A stretch of 64,000 nt of DNA from Bacteroidia bacterium (GTDB taxonomy: Bacteria; Bacteroidota; Bacteroidia; J057). The translations under genes and the position numbers were made by a program. The DNA lies in the NCBI GenBank assembly GCA_033391075.1, contig JAWPMV010000001.1:3286001-3350000 (forward strand), given 5' to 3'. The notes beneath the pieces were generated by a model, which worked only from the letters and a program-made list of their open reading frames with translations, had not been told where the DNA came from and made no database searches. This document shows, piece after piece, positions 34,926 through 43,689 of the stretch (position 1 is the first letter of the stretch; each line of letters starts with the position of its first letter).

Positions 34926-35276
34926 TTATTTATTCTTTAGGATCTGGGCGAAAACTCCGGCCAAATCCTGAGCGGCTTTCATGAGTTGTTTTCTTCTATG
35001 TTCCAACTCAGCTGCTCCCTGTGTATCTATCAAGCCCAACCAATAATTGGTAGTAAGGGCTTCCTGGCCGCATTCCTTAATGTTCAATAGGTAAGTCGCT
35101 TTATTGGGGGCGGTGGTTGCAGCAATATAACTTGCACCCACTTTGCCAGAGGCTCTTACCAATTGTTTCAGGTCTTCGACATTAGAGACAGTCATTGGTA
35201 TTATTTTACCAAATTCTCTAATAGCTTGAGCAAATTGGAATGTGTGGTTTTCTAAAGTTTTTGTGTCGGCGGCCAT
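34926..35276 (-). CDS. Four-helix-bundle protein (23S rRNA intervening-sequence protein family)
   Basis: 116 residues, all alpha, no signal. The pattern LENHTFQFAQAIREFGKIIP - VRASGKVGASYIAA - LNIKECGQEALTTNYWLGLI matches the small 'four helix bundle protein' family first known from intervening sequences in 23S rRNA genes (S23-like). Here it is a chromosomal stand-alone gene placed inside the Bat operon between batC and batD. Partner and function unknown. A 136-bp gap upstream could give it its own promoter. Confidence 0.82.
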   Translation of the reverse strand: MAADTKTLENHTFQFAQAIREFGKIIPMTVSNVEDLKQLVRASGKVGASYIAATTAPNKATYLLNIKECGQEALTTNYWLGLIDTQGAAELEHRRKQLMKAAQDLAGVFAQILKNK

Positions 35277-35317
35277 AGTTTTTCTTAATGCCTTTCAAAT
35301 GTTAAAGCTTCCCTTCT

Positions 35318-35332
35318 GGTAAAATCTTTACC
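35318..35332. promoter_or_regulatory. Dyad in the gap upstream of the four-helix-bundle gene
   Basis: GGTAAA-ATC-TTTACC, 6-base perfect arms, 42 bases before the start of the four-helix-bundle gene, in the only sizeable gap (136 bp) of the Bat operon. Possible operator or RNA hairpin. Confidence 0.25.
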
Positions 35333-35412
35333 TCTTAACGAAAAAAGGTCGCCTATCTTTTTATCAAATAACAATCATTTTTCCCTTTTTAATTTCTTTT
35401 GACCAAAGACTA

Positions 35413-36168
35413 CTACCAGTCTTTTTCAGAAGGAACTTTCTTTTTCGGAGCTTTTTTCTTCTGAATTTTCTCCTGCAACTTTTCTTCCTGATTTTTAAGC
35501 ATTTCCAATAACTGCTCGGCCTCTTCCCGTGTCATTTCATTGGCAGCCTTTCCCTGATCCTTTTTCATCTCCTGGGGTTTACCATCCTCATTTTTATCCT
35601 GCTGTTGTTCTTTCTGCTGCTGATCCTTCTGCTGCTGGTCCTGCTTCTGTTGATCTTCATTTTCTTGTTGCTGATCCTGGTTCTGGTCCTGATTCTGATC
35701 CTGATTTTGCTGCTGCTGCTGCTGTTGTTGCTGCTGAAGCTTATTCAGGGCATACATCAGGTTGTATTTGGTATCATTGTCCTGAGGATTGTTGCGCAAG
35801 GCATTCTTATAGGCCTCTACACTTTCCTTGTACTTTTCCTGAGCCATATAGGCATTGCCCAGATTGTGATACGCTTCTGATCGCAGCGCTTTATCATTGG
35901 CCAATTGAGCAGCCATATCAAAATAGCGGGCAGATTCTTCGAAATTTTTCTGTTCGTATAAAGCATCGCCCAGATTAAACAAGCCTTTCTGGCTAGCAGC
36001 ATTCTCTCCGATTGCTGCCTGGTATTTTTCTGCTGCCGAAGCATAGTCTTCCGACTCATAAGCCCGGTTTCCCTGTCTTAGATTCGATTTTTCTCTATCG
36101 ATCAATTGAGCGAAACTTGTATGGGCAAAAAGGGCCAGGATAAGTATGCTAAATATATACTTCATCAT
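35413..36168 (-). CDS. batC: BatC-like TPR protein with glutamine-rich linker
   Basis: 251 residues. Signal peptide (ends AHTSFAQ), three to four TPR motifs (about 28-135: GLFNLGDALYEQKNFEESA, AYHNLGNAYMAQEKYKESVE), then a Gln/Asp/Asn-rich low-complexity stretch at about 139-190 containing an uninterrupted run of ten Gln. It ends in a charged Glu/Lys tail. BatC is a periplasmic TPR partner of BatA/B. The Gln tract is encoded by a mixed CAG/CAA repeat. It follows batB with no gap. Confidence 0.88.
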   Translation of the reverse strand: MMKYIFSILILALFAHTSFAQLIDREKSNLRQGNRAYESEDYASAAEKYQAAIGENAASQKGLFNLGDALYEQKNFEESARYFDMAAQLANDKALRSEAYHNLGNAYMAQEKYKESVEAYKNALRNNPQDNDTKYNLMYALNKLQQQQQQQQQQNQDQNQDQNQDQQQENEDQQKQDQQQKDQQQKEQQQDKNEDGKPQEMKKDQGKAANEMTREEAEQLLEMLKNQEEKLQEKIQKKKAPKKKVPSEKDW

Positions 36169-37200
36169 TTATGTCTTAAATATGGTCCAATCCGTAAAAC
36201 GGACATTCCTTCTTTCCGAGATAAAATATTCGAGGGTCAATAAGAGGATGGCAAAGCCAAGAAACCACTGAAACTGATCTTCATAATCCGCAAACACCCT
36301 TTCTTCAAACTCTTGTTTTTCCATGGTATCAAATTCTGCAACCAACTCATCTACTTCTCTTAATCCTTGCTGTAAATGAAAGTATTCTCCTTTGCCTTTC
36401 ACAGCCACCTCTTTCAACATCCCCTCATTGAGTTTGGTAAATACAACTGATCCCTGACGATCCCGCTTAAAATCTTTATCGCCATTTCTGTTATAAACCG
36501 GAATGGGGCCTCCACGGCTGGTCCCGACTCCCATGGTATGGATGACGATTCCTTTTTCGCTTACCTCTTCGGCAGCCAGAAGCGCATCACCTTCATGATT
36601 CTCTCCATCTGAGATGATCAAAATTGCTTTGAATTTATTGTCTCCCGTTCCCAGTCCTTTATCTGCTATCCGGATAGCCTCACCAATGGCAGTTCCCTGG
36701 CGGGGAATCAAACGAGGACTCACTGTTTTCAACAAGGTCTGGGCAGCAGCATAATCAGAAGTAATCGGCACTTGTAAAACGGCATTACCTGCGAAGGAAA
36801 CTATGCCAATTCTATCACCGGGCAATTCATCAATCAGGCGCTTCACAAATAATTTGGCTCTTTCCAGGCGATTGGGCTTCTCATCGTCTGACAACATGCT
36901 ATTGGAAACATCTACAGCAACCATCAGATCGATTCCGCTCCTTTTTACTTTCTCATAACTTTTCCCCAATTGAGGATTAGCCAGAGCAATCACAAGAGAA
37001 GTATAAGCCAGAGCAATGAGCGCAAATTTCCACTGATGCTTAAATTCAGGTTTCCCTGGCATCAGTCGGCTTACCAGGCTCGACTCACCCATATTGGTAA
37101 TAGCCTTTTTCCTTCCCCACATAAATAGGAGAAAGAATCCCAACAAAGGGATTAATCCTATCAGGAGGTATAAGGCTTCTATATGTTGAAATCTTAACAT
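36169..37200 (-). CDS. batB: BatB, von Willebrand A membrane protein
   Basis: 343 residues. Two N-terminal membrane helices, VWA domain (about 85-285), one C-terminal helix. MIDAS motif DVSNS in MVAVDVSNSML and a T/D pair (TAIGEA, ISDGENHEG) are present, so metal binding is likely. It acts with BatA as the core of the Bat complex. It lies 1 bp after batA and abuts batC; a single operon. Confidence 0.93.
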   Translation of the reverse strand: MLRFQHIEALYLLIGLIPLLGFFLLFMWGRKKAITNMGESSLVSRLMPGKPEFKHQWKFALIALAYTSLVIALANPQLGKSYEKVKRSGIDLMVAVDVSNSMLSDDEKPNRLERAKLFVKRLIDELPGDRIGIVSFAGNAVLQVPITSDYAAAQTLLKTVSPRLIPRQGTAIGEAIRIADKGLGTGDNKFKAILIISDGENHEGDALLAAEEVSEKGIVIHTMGVGTSRGGPIPVYNRNGDKDFKRDRQGSVVFTKLNEGMLKEVAVKGKGEYFHLQQGLREVDELVAEFDTMEKQEFEERVFADYEDQFQWFLGFAILLLTLEYFISERRNVRFTDWTIFKT

Positions 37201-37201
37201 A

Positions 37202-38209
37202 TCAGGGTATACTTCTTACTATAGCATATCTAAGGATCATCTCGAAGAGGAGTATTATCCCTCCAATGATCAGGAACCAATGAAATTCTTCTGTGTGTCT
37301 GGTTGTGCGGGTAACCTGCATACGGGTTTTCTCCAGTCTATCAATTTCTGCATAAACATCGCCCAATGCGCGATTATTTCTGGCTTGAAAGTATTTGCCT
37401 CCGGTTTTTTCTGCTATACTTCTCAAGAGGGTCTCATCCAGTTCCACCTCCACTTGTCGGGTTACCGTTTGTCCGAAGGGAGTTTTCATAGCAAAAGGAG
37501 CGGTTCCATTACTACCTACTCCAATTGTATATACCCTGACGCCGTATTGTAAAGCCGTTTCTACAGCAGTATTGGGATCAATCTGTCCACTATTATTTAC
37601 TCCATCAGTAAGGAGGATCACTACACGGCTTTTGGCATCACTTTCTTTCAATCGTAATACCGCATTCGCCAACCCCATACCAATTGCTGTTCCATCCTCT
37701 ATAATTCCCTGTTGCACCTCAACCAATAACTTCTTTACCATAGCCGTATCCGTGGTTAGCGGACATTGCGTATAGCTTTCTCCTGCAAAAACAACCAGAC
37801 CAATTCTATCATTGGGTCTTTGGGTGATAAACTCAAGGGCTTTGGCTTTTGCAGCTTCCAGTCTATCCGGGCGAAAGTCAAGTGCATTCATACTTCCGGA
37901 TATATCCAGAGAAAGAATTATATCTATGCCTTCGGTTTCTATATTTTCTTCATTCAGACTGGTGCGTGGTCTTGCCAGGGCTACTACCATAAATACCACT
38001 GCCAGGGCCCGAAATATAAAGAGGTACTTTTTCAAGAATCCTCTAAAGGGTTTTCGATGCGCTTCCAGACCGGCCAAAATGGGAAGACTCAAGGTCGGAT
38101 AGAGTTTTTTATAGCGGAATATCTGCCATAGAATATATAGCAGCGGCAGTGCCAACAGCAAAAGCATCTCAGGATGCTCAAATTCGATTCTTTGCAAAAA
38201 ATTCATCAT
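37202..38209 (-). CDS. batA: BatA, von Willebrand A membrane protein
   Basis: 335 residues. Membrane helices near 8-25 and 57-75, VWA domain (about 87-290) with MIDAS DISGS (ILSLDISGSMN), GTAIGMG and LLTDGVNNSG, then a C-terminal helix. Overlaps the upstream gene by four bases, so translation is coupled. Standard BatA features throughout. Confidence 0.93.
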   Translation of the reverse strand: MMNFLQRIEFEHPEMLLLLALPLLYILWQIFRYKKLYPTLSLPILAGLEAHRKPFRGFLKKYLFIFRALAVVFMVVALARPRTSLNEENIETEGIDIILSLDISGSMNALDFRPDRLEAAKAKALEFITQRPNDRIGLVVFAGESYTQCPLTTDTAMVKKLLVEVQQGIIEDGTAIGMGLANAVLRLKESDAKSRVVILLTDGVNNSGQIDPNTAVETALQYGVRVYTIGVGSNGTAPFAMKTPFGQTVTRQVEVELDETLLRSIAEKTGGKYFQARNNRALGDVYAEIDRLEKTRMQVTRTTRHTEEFHWFLIIGGIILLFEMILRYAIVRSIP

Positions 38210-39222
38210 GCTTCCACCTCTACTTCTTGCTTACTTTCTTCTGCTTCTTCTAAAACTTCTTCCACAGGAGTTTCAGACTTAGGAGCATAGAATTGTTTGG
38301 TTTCTTTTATAAACTCTCTGGCAACATCCATATTTCCCATATTCTCCATATCTGTCGGCTTAAACCTGGCAAATTTTGCGAGGTCGGCCATTTGGAGGAA
38401 AGGTGCCAGTTTATCCAATTGTTTTTGCGGCGTTGGGGTCTGTTTTAAATCCCGAATGATCTCATCTGTAATTGACTCCAATGCAGGAACTCTGTATAGA
38501 CCTTCAATATATTCACGGATGATTCCCGTCAGCTGCACATAGTATTCTTTCAATTCTCCTTTCTGCCACAATTTTTCTCCTTCCAACTTTGCCAATTTTC
38601 TCATGGCGATTTCATTAGGAGGAACAGGCGGAGGTGCAATTCGAATCGTGGGTAATTCTTTTTTGCGGGTGAATCTAAATACGAGATATCCTATGATAGC
38701 CGATGCAGTAAGGACAATAAGCAGCCAGGGCCAAATTTCGTCCCAGCTATAACTTACATTGGCAATCCCTTTGATAGGCCGATAAGTCTGGGTTGTATCC
38801 ACTTCTATCCCAATCACATCAATAATCAGAGGATTACTGTTGAGCCGAACAGGTTCAGCTGTTCCACTCGATTGATACATCAGTTTTTGCGAAGGGATTT
38901 TGAAAGAACCCGTATCAAAACGGATAACCGTTATTCGCTGCGACCTCACCCAATCAGTTGTGGACTGATCCAGATTTATGGGAGTTACATCCAGGACTTC
39001 AAATCCACCCAAGGTGTCAAGAAAGGGAGGAAAAGTAACTTCTGCTCCTTCCGGGTGCTTGACAGATAAAGTGAGGGTAAGTGGGTCTCCGAGTCCAATG
39101 TATGTACTGTCAGCCATGAGGCGTACAGCTGGTTCTTGCGCATACCCGTTTAAGGTAAACAGCAGCATGAAAAGCAAGAACACAGATGGGATAGAAATAT
39201 GCTTGTGTAAAGTTCTATTCAT
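38206..39222 (-). CDS. BatD/DUF4381-like membrane protein of the Bat operon
   Basis: 338 residues. Signal peptide (ends TLNGYAQ), Ig-like ectodomain (about 32-155: YIGLGDPLTLTLSVKHPEG), a membrane helix at about 166-187, then a cytoplasmic helical domain (about 205-320: KLEGEKLWQKGELKEYYVQL) and an acidic tail. It has the same overall topology as BatD, but it is short and lies between the DUF58 gene and batA, the usual site of a DUF4381-type gene. Overlaps batA by four bases. Confidence 0.75.
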   Translation of the reverse strand: MNRTLHKHISIPSVFLLFMLLFTLNGYAQEPAVRLMADSTYIGLGDPLTLTLSVKHPEGAEVTFPPFLDTLGGFEVLDVTPINLDQSTTDWVRSQRITVIRFDTGSFKIPSQKLMYQSSGTAEPVRLNSNPLIIDVIGIEVDTTQTYRPIKGIANVSYSWDEIWPWLLIVLTASAIIGYLVFRFTRKKELPTIRIAPPPVPPNEIAMRKLAKLEGEKLWQKGELKEYYVQLTGIIREYIEGLYRVPALESITDEIIRDLKQTPTPQKQLDKLAPFLQMADLAKFARFKPTDMENMGNMDVAREFIKETKQFYAPKSETPVEEVLEEAEESKQEVEVEA

Positions 39223-39333
39223 GAGACCTGCAAATATATCGTTTTTTAGTCTCAGGGAGTTGTTAAAGTTTTGTTAAAGTTGGGGAAAGGAACGTTAAAT
39301 AAAGGCAAATAGAGCCCATTTGGGCTGTTTTGA

Positions 39334-40251
39334 TTATCTGCGCTTTTCTCTTTTGCTGAAAAGAGTCATGAGGGCCTGAATATAGGACTCCCGCGTATTG
39401 ATGCTGGAGAAATCTGCTCCTGAACGGAGGAAAATATTTTTTGTTCGCTCCAGGTTATTGCGGTACCAGTCTGAATAGCTTTTTCGCGTAGATTCCTGGG
39501 CCGTATCTATCCATGCATGTTTGCCGGATTCGGCATCCTGAACCCTGACTAAACCCATATTGGGAAGCTCTACCTCATGGTCATCATAAATATGCAAGCC
39601 GACCACATCATGTCGCCTTCTGGCGATACTCAGAGCATCTGTATAATCCGGACCCTGATTCATATAATCGGACAAGACAAATACGATACTACGCTTCTTG
39701 AGCATATTGGTGAGGTAGCGAAGCACTTCGGCCAAATCGGTCCCCTGCCCTTCTGGCCGGGTATCAATCATCTCACGTATTATCCTGAGAATGTGGTTTT
39801 TACCTTTTTTAGGAGGTACAAATTTCTCAACGCGATCTGTAAATAGAATCGCCCCCACTTTATCATTATTGTTAATGGCTGAGAAGGCCAGTACAGCCCC
39901 AATTTCGGCCATCAGTTCCTCCTTCATTTTGGGTTCCCCGTCCCTGTTTACCTGGGTTCCAAAAAAAGTAGATGGACTGATATCGATGAGCAGCATAACC
40001 GTGATTTCCCTTTCTTCCTCAAAAACCTTCACATGAGGTTGCTTCATTCGTGCCGTCACATTCCAATCAATGTTCCGCACATCATCCCCATACTCATAGG
40101 CCCGAACTTCACTAAAGGACATTCCCCTACCCTTGAAGGCAGAATGATAGCCTCCCGAAAAGATTTGATTGGATAAATCTCGGGTCTTTAGTTCTATCTT
40201 TCGGACCTTTTTTAAAAGCTCGGTGGTACGATCAGTCGTATTTTTTGACAT
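39334..40251 (-). CDS. DUF58 domain protein of the Bat operon
   Basis: 305 residues from MSKNTTDRTTELL. An in-frame ATG at 40263 lies too close to the -7 element at 40274-40281, so the start at 40251 is preferred. Cytoplasmic. DUF58 core: FSEVRAYEYGDDVRNIDWN and the VWA-like strand VMLLIDISPSTFFG. Typically encoded next to a MoxR AAA+ ATPase, which is absent here. First gene of the Bat operon; a 111-bp gap precedes the next gene. Confidence 0.9.
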   Translation of the reverse strand: MSKNTTDRTTELLKKVRKIELKTRDLSNQIFSGGYHSAFKGRGMSFSEVRAYEYGDDVRNIDWNVTARMKQPHVKVFEEEREITVMLLIDISPSTFFGTQVNRDGEPKMKEELMAEIGAVLAFSAINNNDKVGAILFTDRVEKFVPPKKGKNHILRIIREMIDTRPEGQGTDLAEVLRYLTNMLKKRSIVFVLSDYMNQGPDYTDALSIARRRHDVVGLHIYDDHEVELPNMGLVRVQDAESGKHAWIDTAQESTRKSYSDWYRNNLERTKNIFLRSGADFSSINTRESYIQALMTLFSKREKRR

Positions 40252-40268
40252 AATGCTCCGCAATTCAG

Positions 40269-40296
40269 TTTGGCAAATATAATATTATTACTTTTG
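40269..40296. promoter_or_regulatory. Overlapping divergent promoters (Bat operon / serine hydrolase)
   Basis: Minus strand: TATATTTG at 40274-40281 fits the -7 consensus TAnnTTTG for the DUF58-first Bat operon, though the -33 box is poor. Plus strand: TACTTTTG at 40289-40296 also matches, with TTTG at 40269-40272 and a 16-base spacer (shorter than the usual 19). The two -7 boxes are 7 bases apart, so the polymerases would compete. Confidence 0.5.
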
Positions 40297-40343
40297 TAAA
40301 GTAAAAGGGGAATCACATTGCAATTGGGGGCAATATTGCATAA

Positions 40344-43300
40344 ATGTTACAATTAATACGACTTCGATCACTTGTTCGTTTAAACATCCTGTTTTTTCTG
40401 AGTTTTTCTTTGCTGCAGAAAAGCTACGGACAATTGCCTGCCCTCCCAGCACCTGCGGGTATTGCAGACAGCCTTCAAGCCATTTGGCAGGATGAAGTCA
40501 ATAATTTTAATTCAGAAGGAGGCATAATTGCCATTTATCTACCCGGAAAATGGTACTGGGCCGGTGCTTCTGGCAATGCCCTGGTCAATCCCCCTACTCC
40601 TGCCGACACAAGTATGTCTTTTCGGGTGGGAAGTTTATCCAAATCTCTGCTGGCTGTCAGTCTCCTAAAGTTACAGGAACAAGGGAGCCTTGATTTAGAT
40701 GATATTATTGACCAATGGTTGAGTCCGGCTGATGCAGCCCTGATTCCCAATAGCGATCAAATCAGTGTACGGCAATTACTCAATCATAAAAGTGGTATAG
40801 GCAATTACACCTCTAGCAATGGATTTGTAAGCACACTAGCGATACAAGGTCTTGGCCATGTATTTAGCCCACAAGATCTCATTAGTTTTGGAACGGCACA
40901 GGGACCCAGTTTTCCTCCCGCTACGTCCTGGGAATATTCAAATACAAATTATGTGGTTGCTGCCCTGCTCATTGAAGCTGTCAGTGGAATTCCTTATGAA
41001 AATTATATACAAAACAACATCCTCAATCCATTGGGATTGAGTGATAGCTATTTTCCGACCACCGACACCTTGCCCGGGAATTTCATGGGATCCTTTTTCG
41101 ATATCAATCAAAGTCCCCCAAAAGAAGATTTCTCCTACCTGGATCCCAGTGGAACTTTTGGAGCAGGTCCTCTGGCCTCCAAATTAACAGATATGATCAA
41201 TTGGTTGGAAGCTCTGATGGAAGGGAACGTTCTGAGTCCTGCTTCTCAAACAGAACTTTTGACTTTTGTGAATGCGACTTGGCCCAACATTGATTACGGC
41301 CTTGGAATTGGAGAGTATAATAATGGAACTTATTCTGCGGTAGGGCATACTGGAGCTGTTTTTAATAGCTCCAACATGCAATATGTCAATGGTGCCAATT
41401 ACTATGTAGTTTACAATCTGACAGATCAGGAATTTCCGCATTTCCCCTTTATGGACAGAATATACGATCTCTTAAATCCCTATTTACAAAGCTGCGCGGG
41501 ATTTCAAATCGGGAATATATTGGGGCCAGCTGAAAGAGGCTTAAATGTAGGAGGAAGTATTCCCTTGCAAGCTCCTGTTCAGGCGGGACTCAGCTATGAA
41601 TGGCTCAAAGATGGAAATCCAATTCCCGGAGCGAATTCGAATAGCTATGTGGCCAACCAAGCAGGAAATTATCAGGTGAGAATGATCAATGCGCAGGCTT
41701 GTGTGCAGCTAAGTAATGAGGTAAAAGTCACGGATTGCAGTCCTTATCAGGTGCAAATAAATGCTGTTGGGAATACAGCTTCTTATTGCGCAGGAACAAA
41801 TGTTCAATTGAGTGCAGGAGGAAGTGCCGATAGTATCAATTGGCTCAATAGTACTGGCATCCTTTTGGCAAATTCAAATACGTATTCATTTACTGCCAGT
41901 CAGAGTGGCCCTCTTTACCTTAACTCGACCGACAATATTGGATGCCGCGCTTTTGATACCCTGAATATCCAGATTCAGGCTCAAGCAGTCTCTAATTTAG
42001 GGCAGGATCAAAGGGCTTGTCAGGGCGAAAATTTTGTCCTCACAAATGGAACAAATACAGATACCGTCAATTGGTTTGATATTTCGGCCAATTTACTGCT
42101 AGCCAACAGTCCTGATTATTCCTTTAGCCTGCAAAACGATTTCAGTTTGATTTCAGAAGTCAGAAACAGCTGTGGCAGTGATAGAGATACAATCAATTTC
42201 AGTTTACTTCTTCCTCCCAGCACGGAATTAGGCGCTGACATTTCAGCCTGTGCCGGTACTGCCATAAGCCTCAATACAGGTCTAGCGGGTGATTCGGTGA
42301 ATTGGTTTAATCAAAATGGAGGTTTGCTGCTGGCAAATAATCAATCCTATTCCTTTAACCTGCAAAATACGGGAGCGATCATTTCTGAGGTGATCAATGA
42401 TTGTGGGATAGCAAGAGACACCTTAAGCCTAGAACTCGTCCAAAGTCCTCAAATAGATTTGGGAATTGATATAAGTGTATGCGAAAACAGCCCCTTGAAT
42501 TTTCAGACAGGCAGTGCGGCAGATTCTGTTAATTGGTACAATATGAGCGGACAGTTATTACAGGAAAATAGTAATAGCTATAGCCTTATACTGACAACTA
42601 GTGGGAATTTGATAGCCGAAGCGATAAATGAATGTGGTGTAAAAAGGGATACGATATTTCTGACCGCTATACCGCTTCCTACTGTCAATCTAGGGCCAGA
42701 CTTTAGTGCTTGTGTAGGGACCAATCTCAATTTCTCTGCGGGTAGCCCTGGAGATTTGGTGAACTGGTTTGATATAAATGGCAGCCTGTTACAAGCAAAT
42801 AGCCTCAATTATGCGTTTTCAGTTTCAAATGATCTAAGCCTGGTTGCTGAAAGGATAAGTAGTTGTGGTATCGCTCGGGACACTGTACAGATCACAGCCA
42901 ATACCATAGCGAATGTAAATATTGGAGCTGATCGAAGGATCTGCCAAGGAGAAGAGGTCTTGATTAGTGCCGGGAATACTTCAGAAGCTATAGATTGGAA
43001 GGATTTCAATGGCAATATTTTGGCAAGAGACACTTCTCAAATCCGTTTACTGATAAATTCAGATGTGGGGATTATTGCTGAGTTAAGTTCTACTTGTGGG
43101 ACTGCTACTGATACCCTTGAGATCACAGCTGTAGCACTTCCACTAGTAGATTTAGGTCCTGACACTGCTATCGTAGCTGGAGAAAGAATCAGTTTTAGTG
43201 CTGGACAAAGTGGAGATATTGTAAACTGGTATGATGGAAATGGAAGTTTACTATTGGGGAATAATACCAACTTTTTTATCAATCCTCTCGACCCTATCAG

Positions 43301-43631
43301 CATCATAGCAGAAGTAATCAATCCAGATAATTGTATAGGCCGAGATACGATCTTTATCGATATGACTACGGGCATAGAAAGGATCCAGGACATCGGACTG
43401 AAACTTTCTCCTAATCCTGCTGATGATCGACTAAAGCTAAGTTGGGAATCGCTTCCAGTAGGTATTTGGCAATGGGAAATACGCTCCTTGAATGGACAAT
43501 TGTTGTTGAAAGGAAGCAGTCAGGGAATTAATACTGTGATTGATGTTTCCGGCCTGTCGGAGGCGACCTATCTGCTTAGAATAATGCACTCCCGGACACA
43601 AGCCTATCAAATGATTCAGGTCCTCCATTAA
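40344..43631 (+). CDS. Secreted serine hydrolase with Ig-like repeats and T9SS type A tail
   Basis: 1,095 residues. Signal peptide (ends KSYGQ). Beta-lactamase/D-Ala-D-Ala carboxypeptidase-like domain at about 36-385: S97-x2-K100 (GSLSKS), Y-x-N in WEYSNTNY (about 186) and HTG near 335. Then an Ig-like segment (about 395-465) and about seven repeats of 75-85 residues (each starting like LGPDFSACVGTNLNFSAG). The C-terminal 85 residues (GLKLSPNPADDRLKLSWESL onwards) are a T9SS type A sorting domain. It should be exported and attached to the cell surface. Natural substrate unknown; the family also includes esterases and peptidases. Confidence 0.88.
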   Translation: MLQLIRLRSLVRLNILFFLSFSLLQKSYGQLPALPAPAGIADSLQAIWQDEVNNFNSEGGIIAIYLPGKWYWAGASGNALVNPPTPADTSMSFRVGSLSKSLLAVSLLKLQEQGSLDLDDIIDQWLSPADAALIPNSDQISVRQLLNHKSGIGNYTSSNGFVSTLAIQGLGHVFSPQDLISFGTAQGPSFPPATSWEYSNTNYVVAALLIEAVSGIPYENYIQNNILNPLGLSDSYFPTTDTLPGNFMGSFFDINQSPPKEDFSYLDPSGTFGAGPLASKLTDMINWLEALMEGNVLSPASQTELLTFVNATWPNIDYGLGIGEYNNGTYSAVGHTGAVFNSSNMQYVNGANYYVVYNLTDQEFPHFPFMDRIYDLLNPYLQSCAGFQIGNILGPAERGLNVGGSIPLQAPVQAGLSYEWLKDGNPIPGANSNSYVANQAGNYQVRMINAQACVQLSNEVKVTDCSPYQVQINAVGNTASYCAGTNVQLSAGGSADSINWLNSTGILLANSNTYSFTASQSGPLYLNSTDNIGCRAFDTLNIQIQAQAVSNLGQDQRACQGENFVLTNGTNTDTVNWFDISANLLLANSPDYSFSLQNDFSLISEVRNSCGSDRDTINFSLLLPPSTELGADISACAGTAISLNTGLAGDSVNWFNQNGGLLLANNQSYSFNLQNTGAIISEVINDCGIARDTLSLELVQSPQIDLGIDISVCENSPLNFQTGSAADSVNWYNMSGQLLQENSNSYSLILTTSGNLIAEAINECGVKRDTIFLTAIPLPTVNLGPDFSACVGTNLNFSAGSPGDLVNWFDINGSLLQANSLNYAFSVSNDLSLVAERISSCGIARDTVQITANTIANVNIGADRRICQGEEVLISAGNTSEAIDWKDFNGNILARDTSQIRLLINSDVGIIAELSSTCGTATDTLEITAVALPLVDLGPDTAIVAGERISFSAGQSGDIVNWYDGNGSLLLGNNTNFFINPLDPISIIAEVINPDNCIGRDTIFIDMTTGIERIQDIGLKLSPNPADDRLKLSWESLPVGIWQWEIRSLNGQLLLKGSSQGINTVIDVSGLSEATYLLRIMHSRTQAYQMIQVLH

Positions 43632-43656
43632 TGTTCCCGATTTTATCCATAATGTG

Positions 43657-43664
43657 TACCTTTG
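43657..43664 (+). promoter_or_regulatory. Possible -7 element for the SpoU methyltransferase gene
   Basis: TACCTTTG is a full match to TAnnTTTG and sits 25 bases before the ATG at 43690. The -33 region reads TTCC rather than TTTG. Its position, just past the stop codon of the hydrolase gene, suggests an independent promoter. Confidence 0.45.
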
Positions 43665-43689
43665 AGCTGCATTTGGATAATCAATTGGC

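Noticed and set aside
35605-35880. Leucine-rich open frame on the plus strand
   Set aside because: It is the antisense of the BatC glutamine tract, whose repeat reads as Leu on the other strand.
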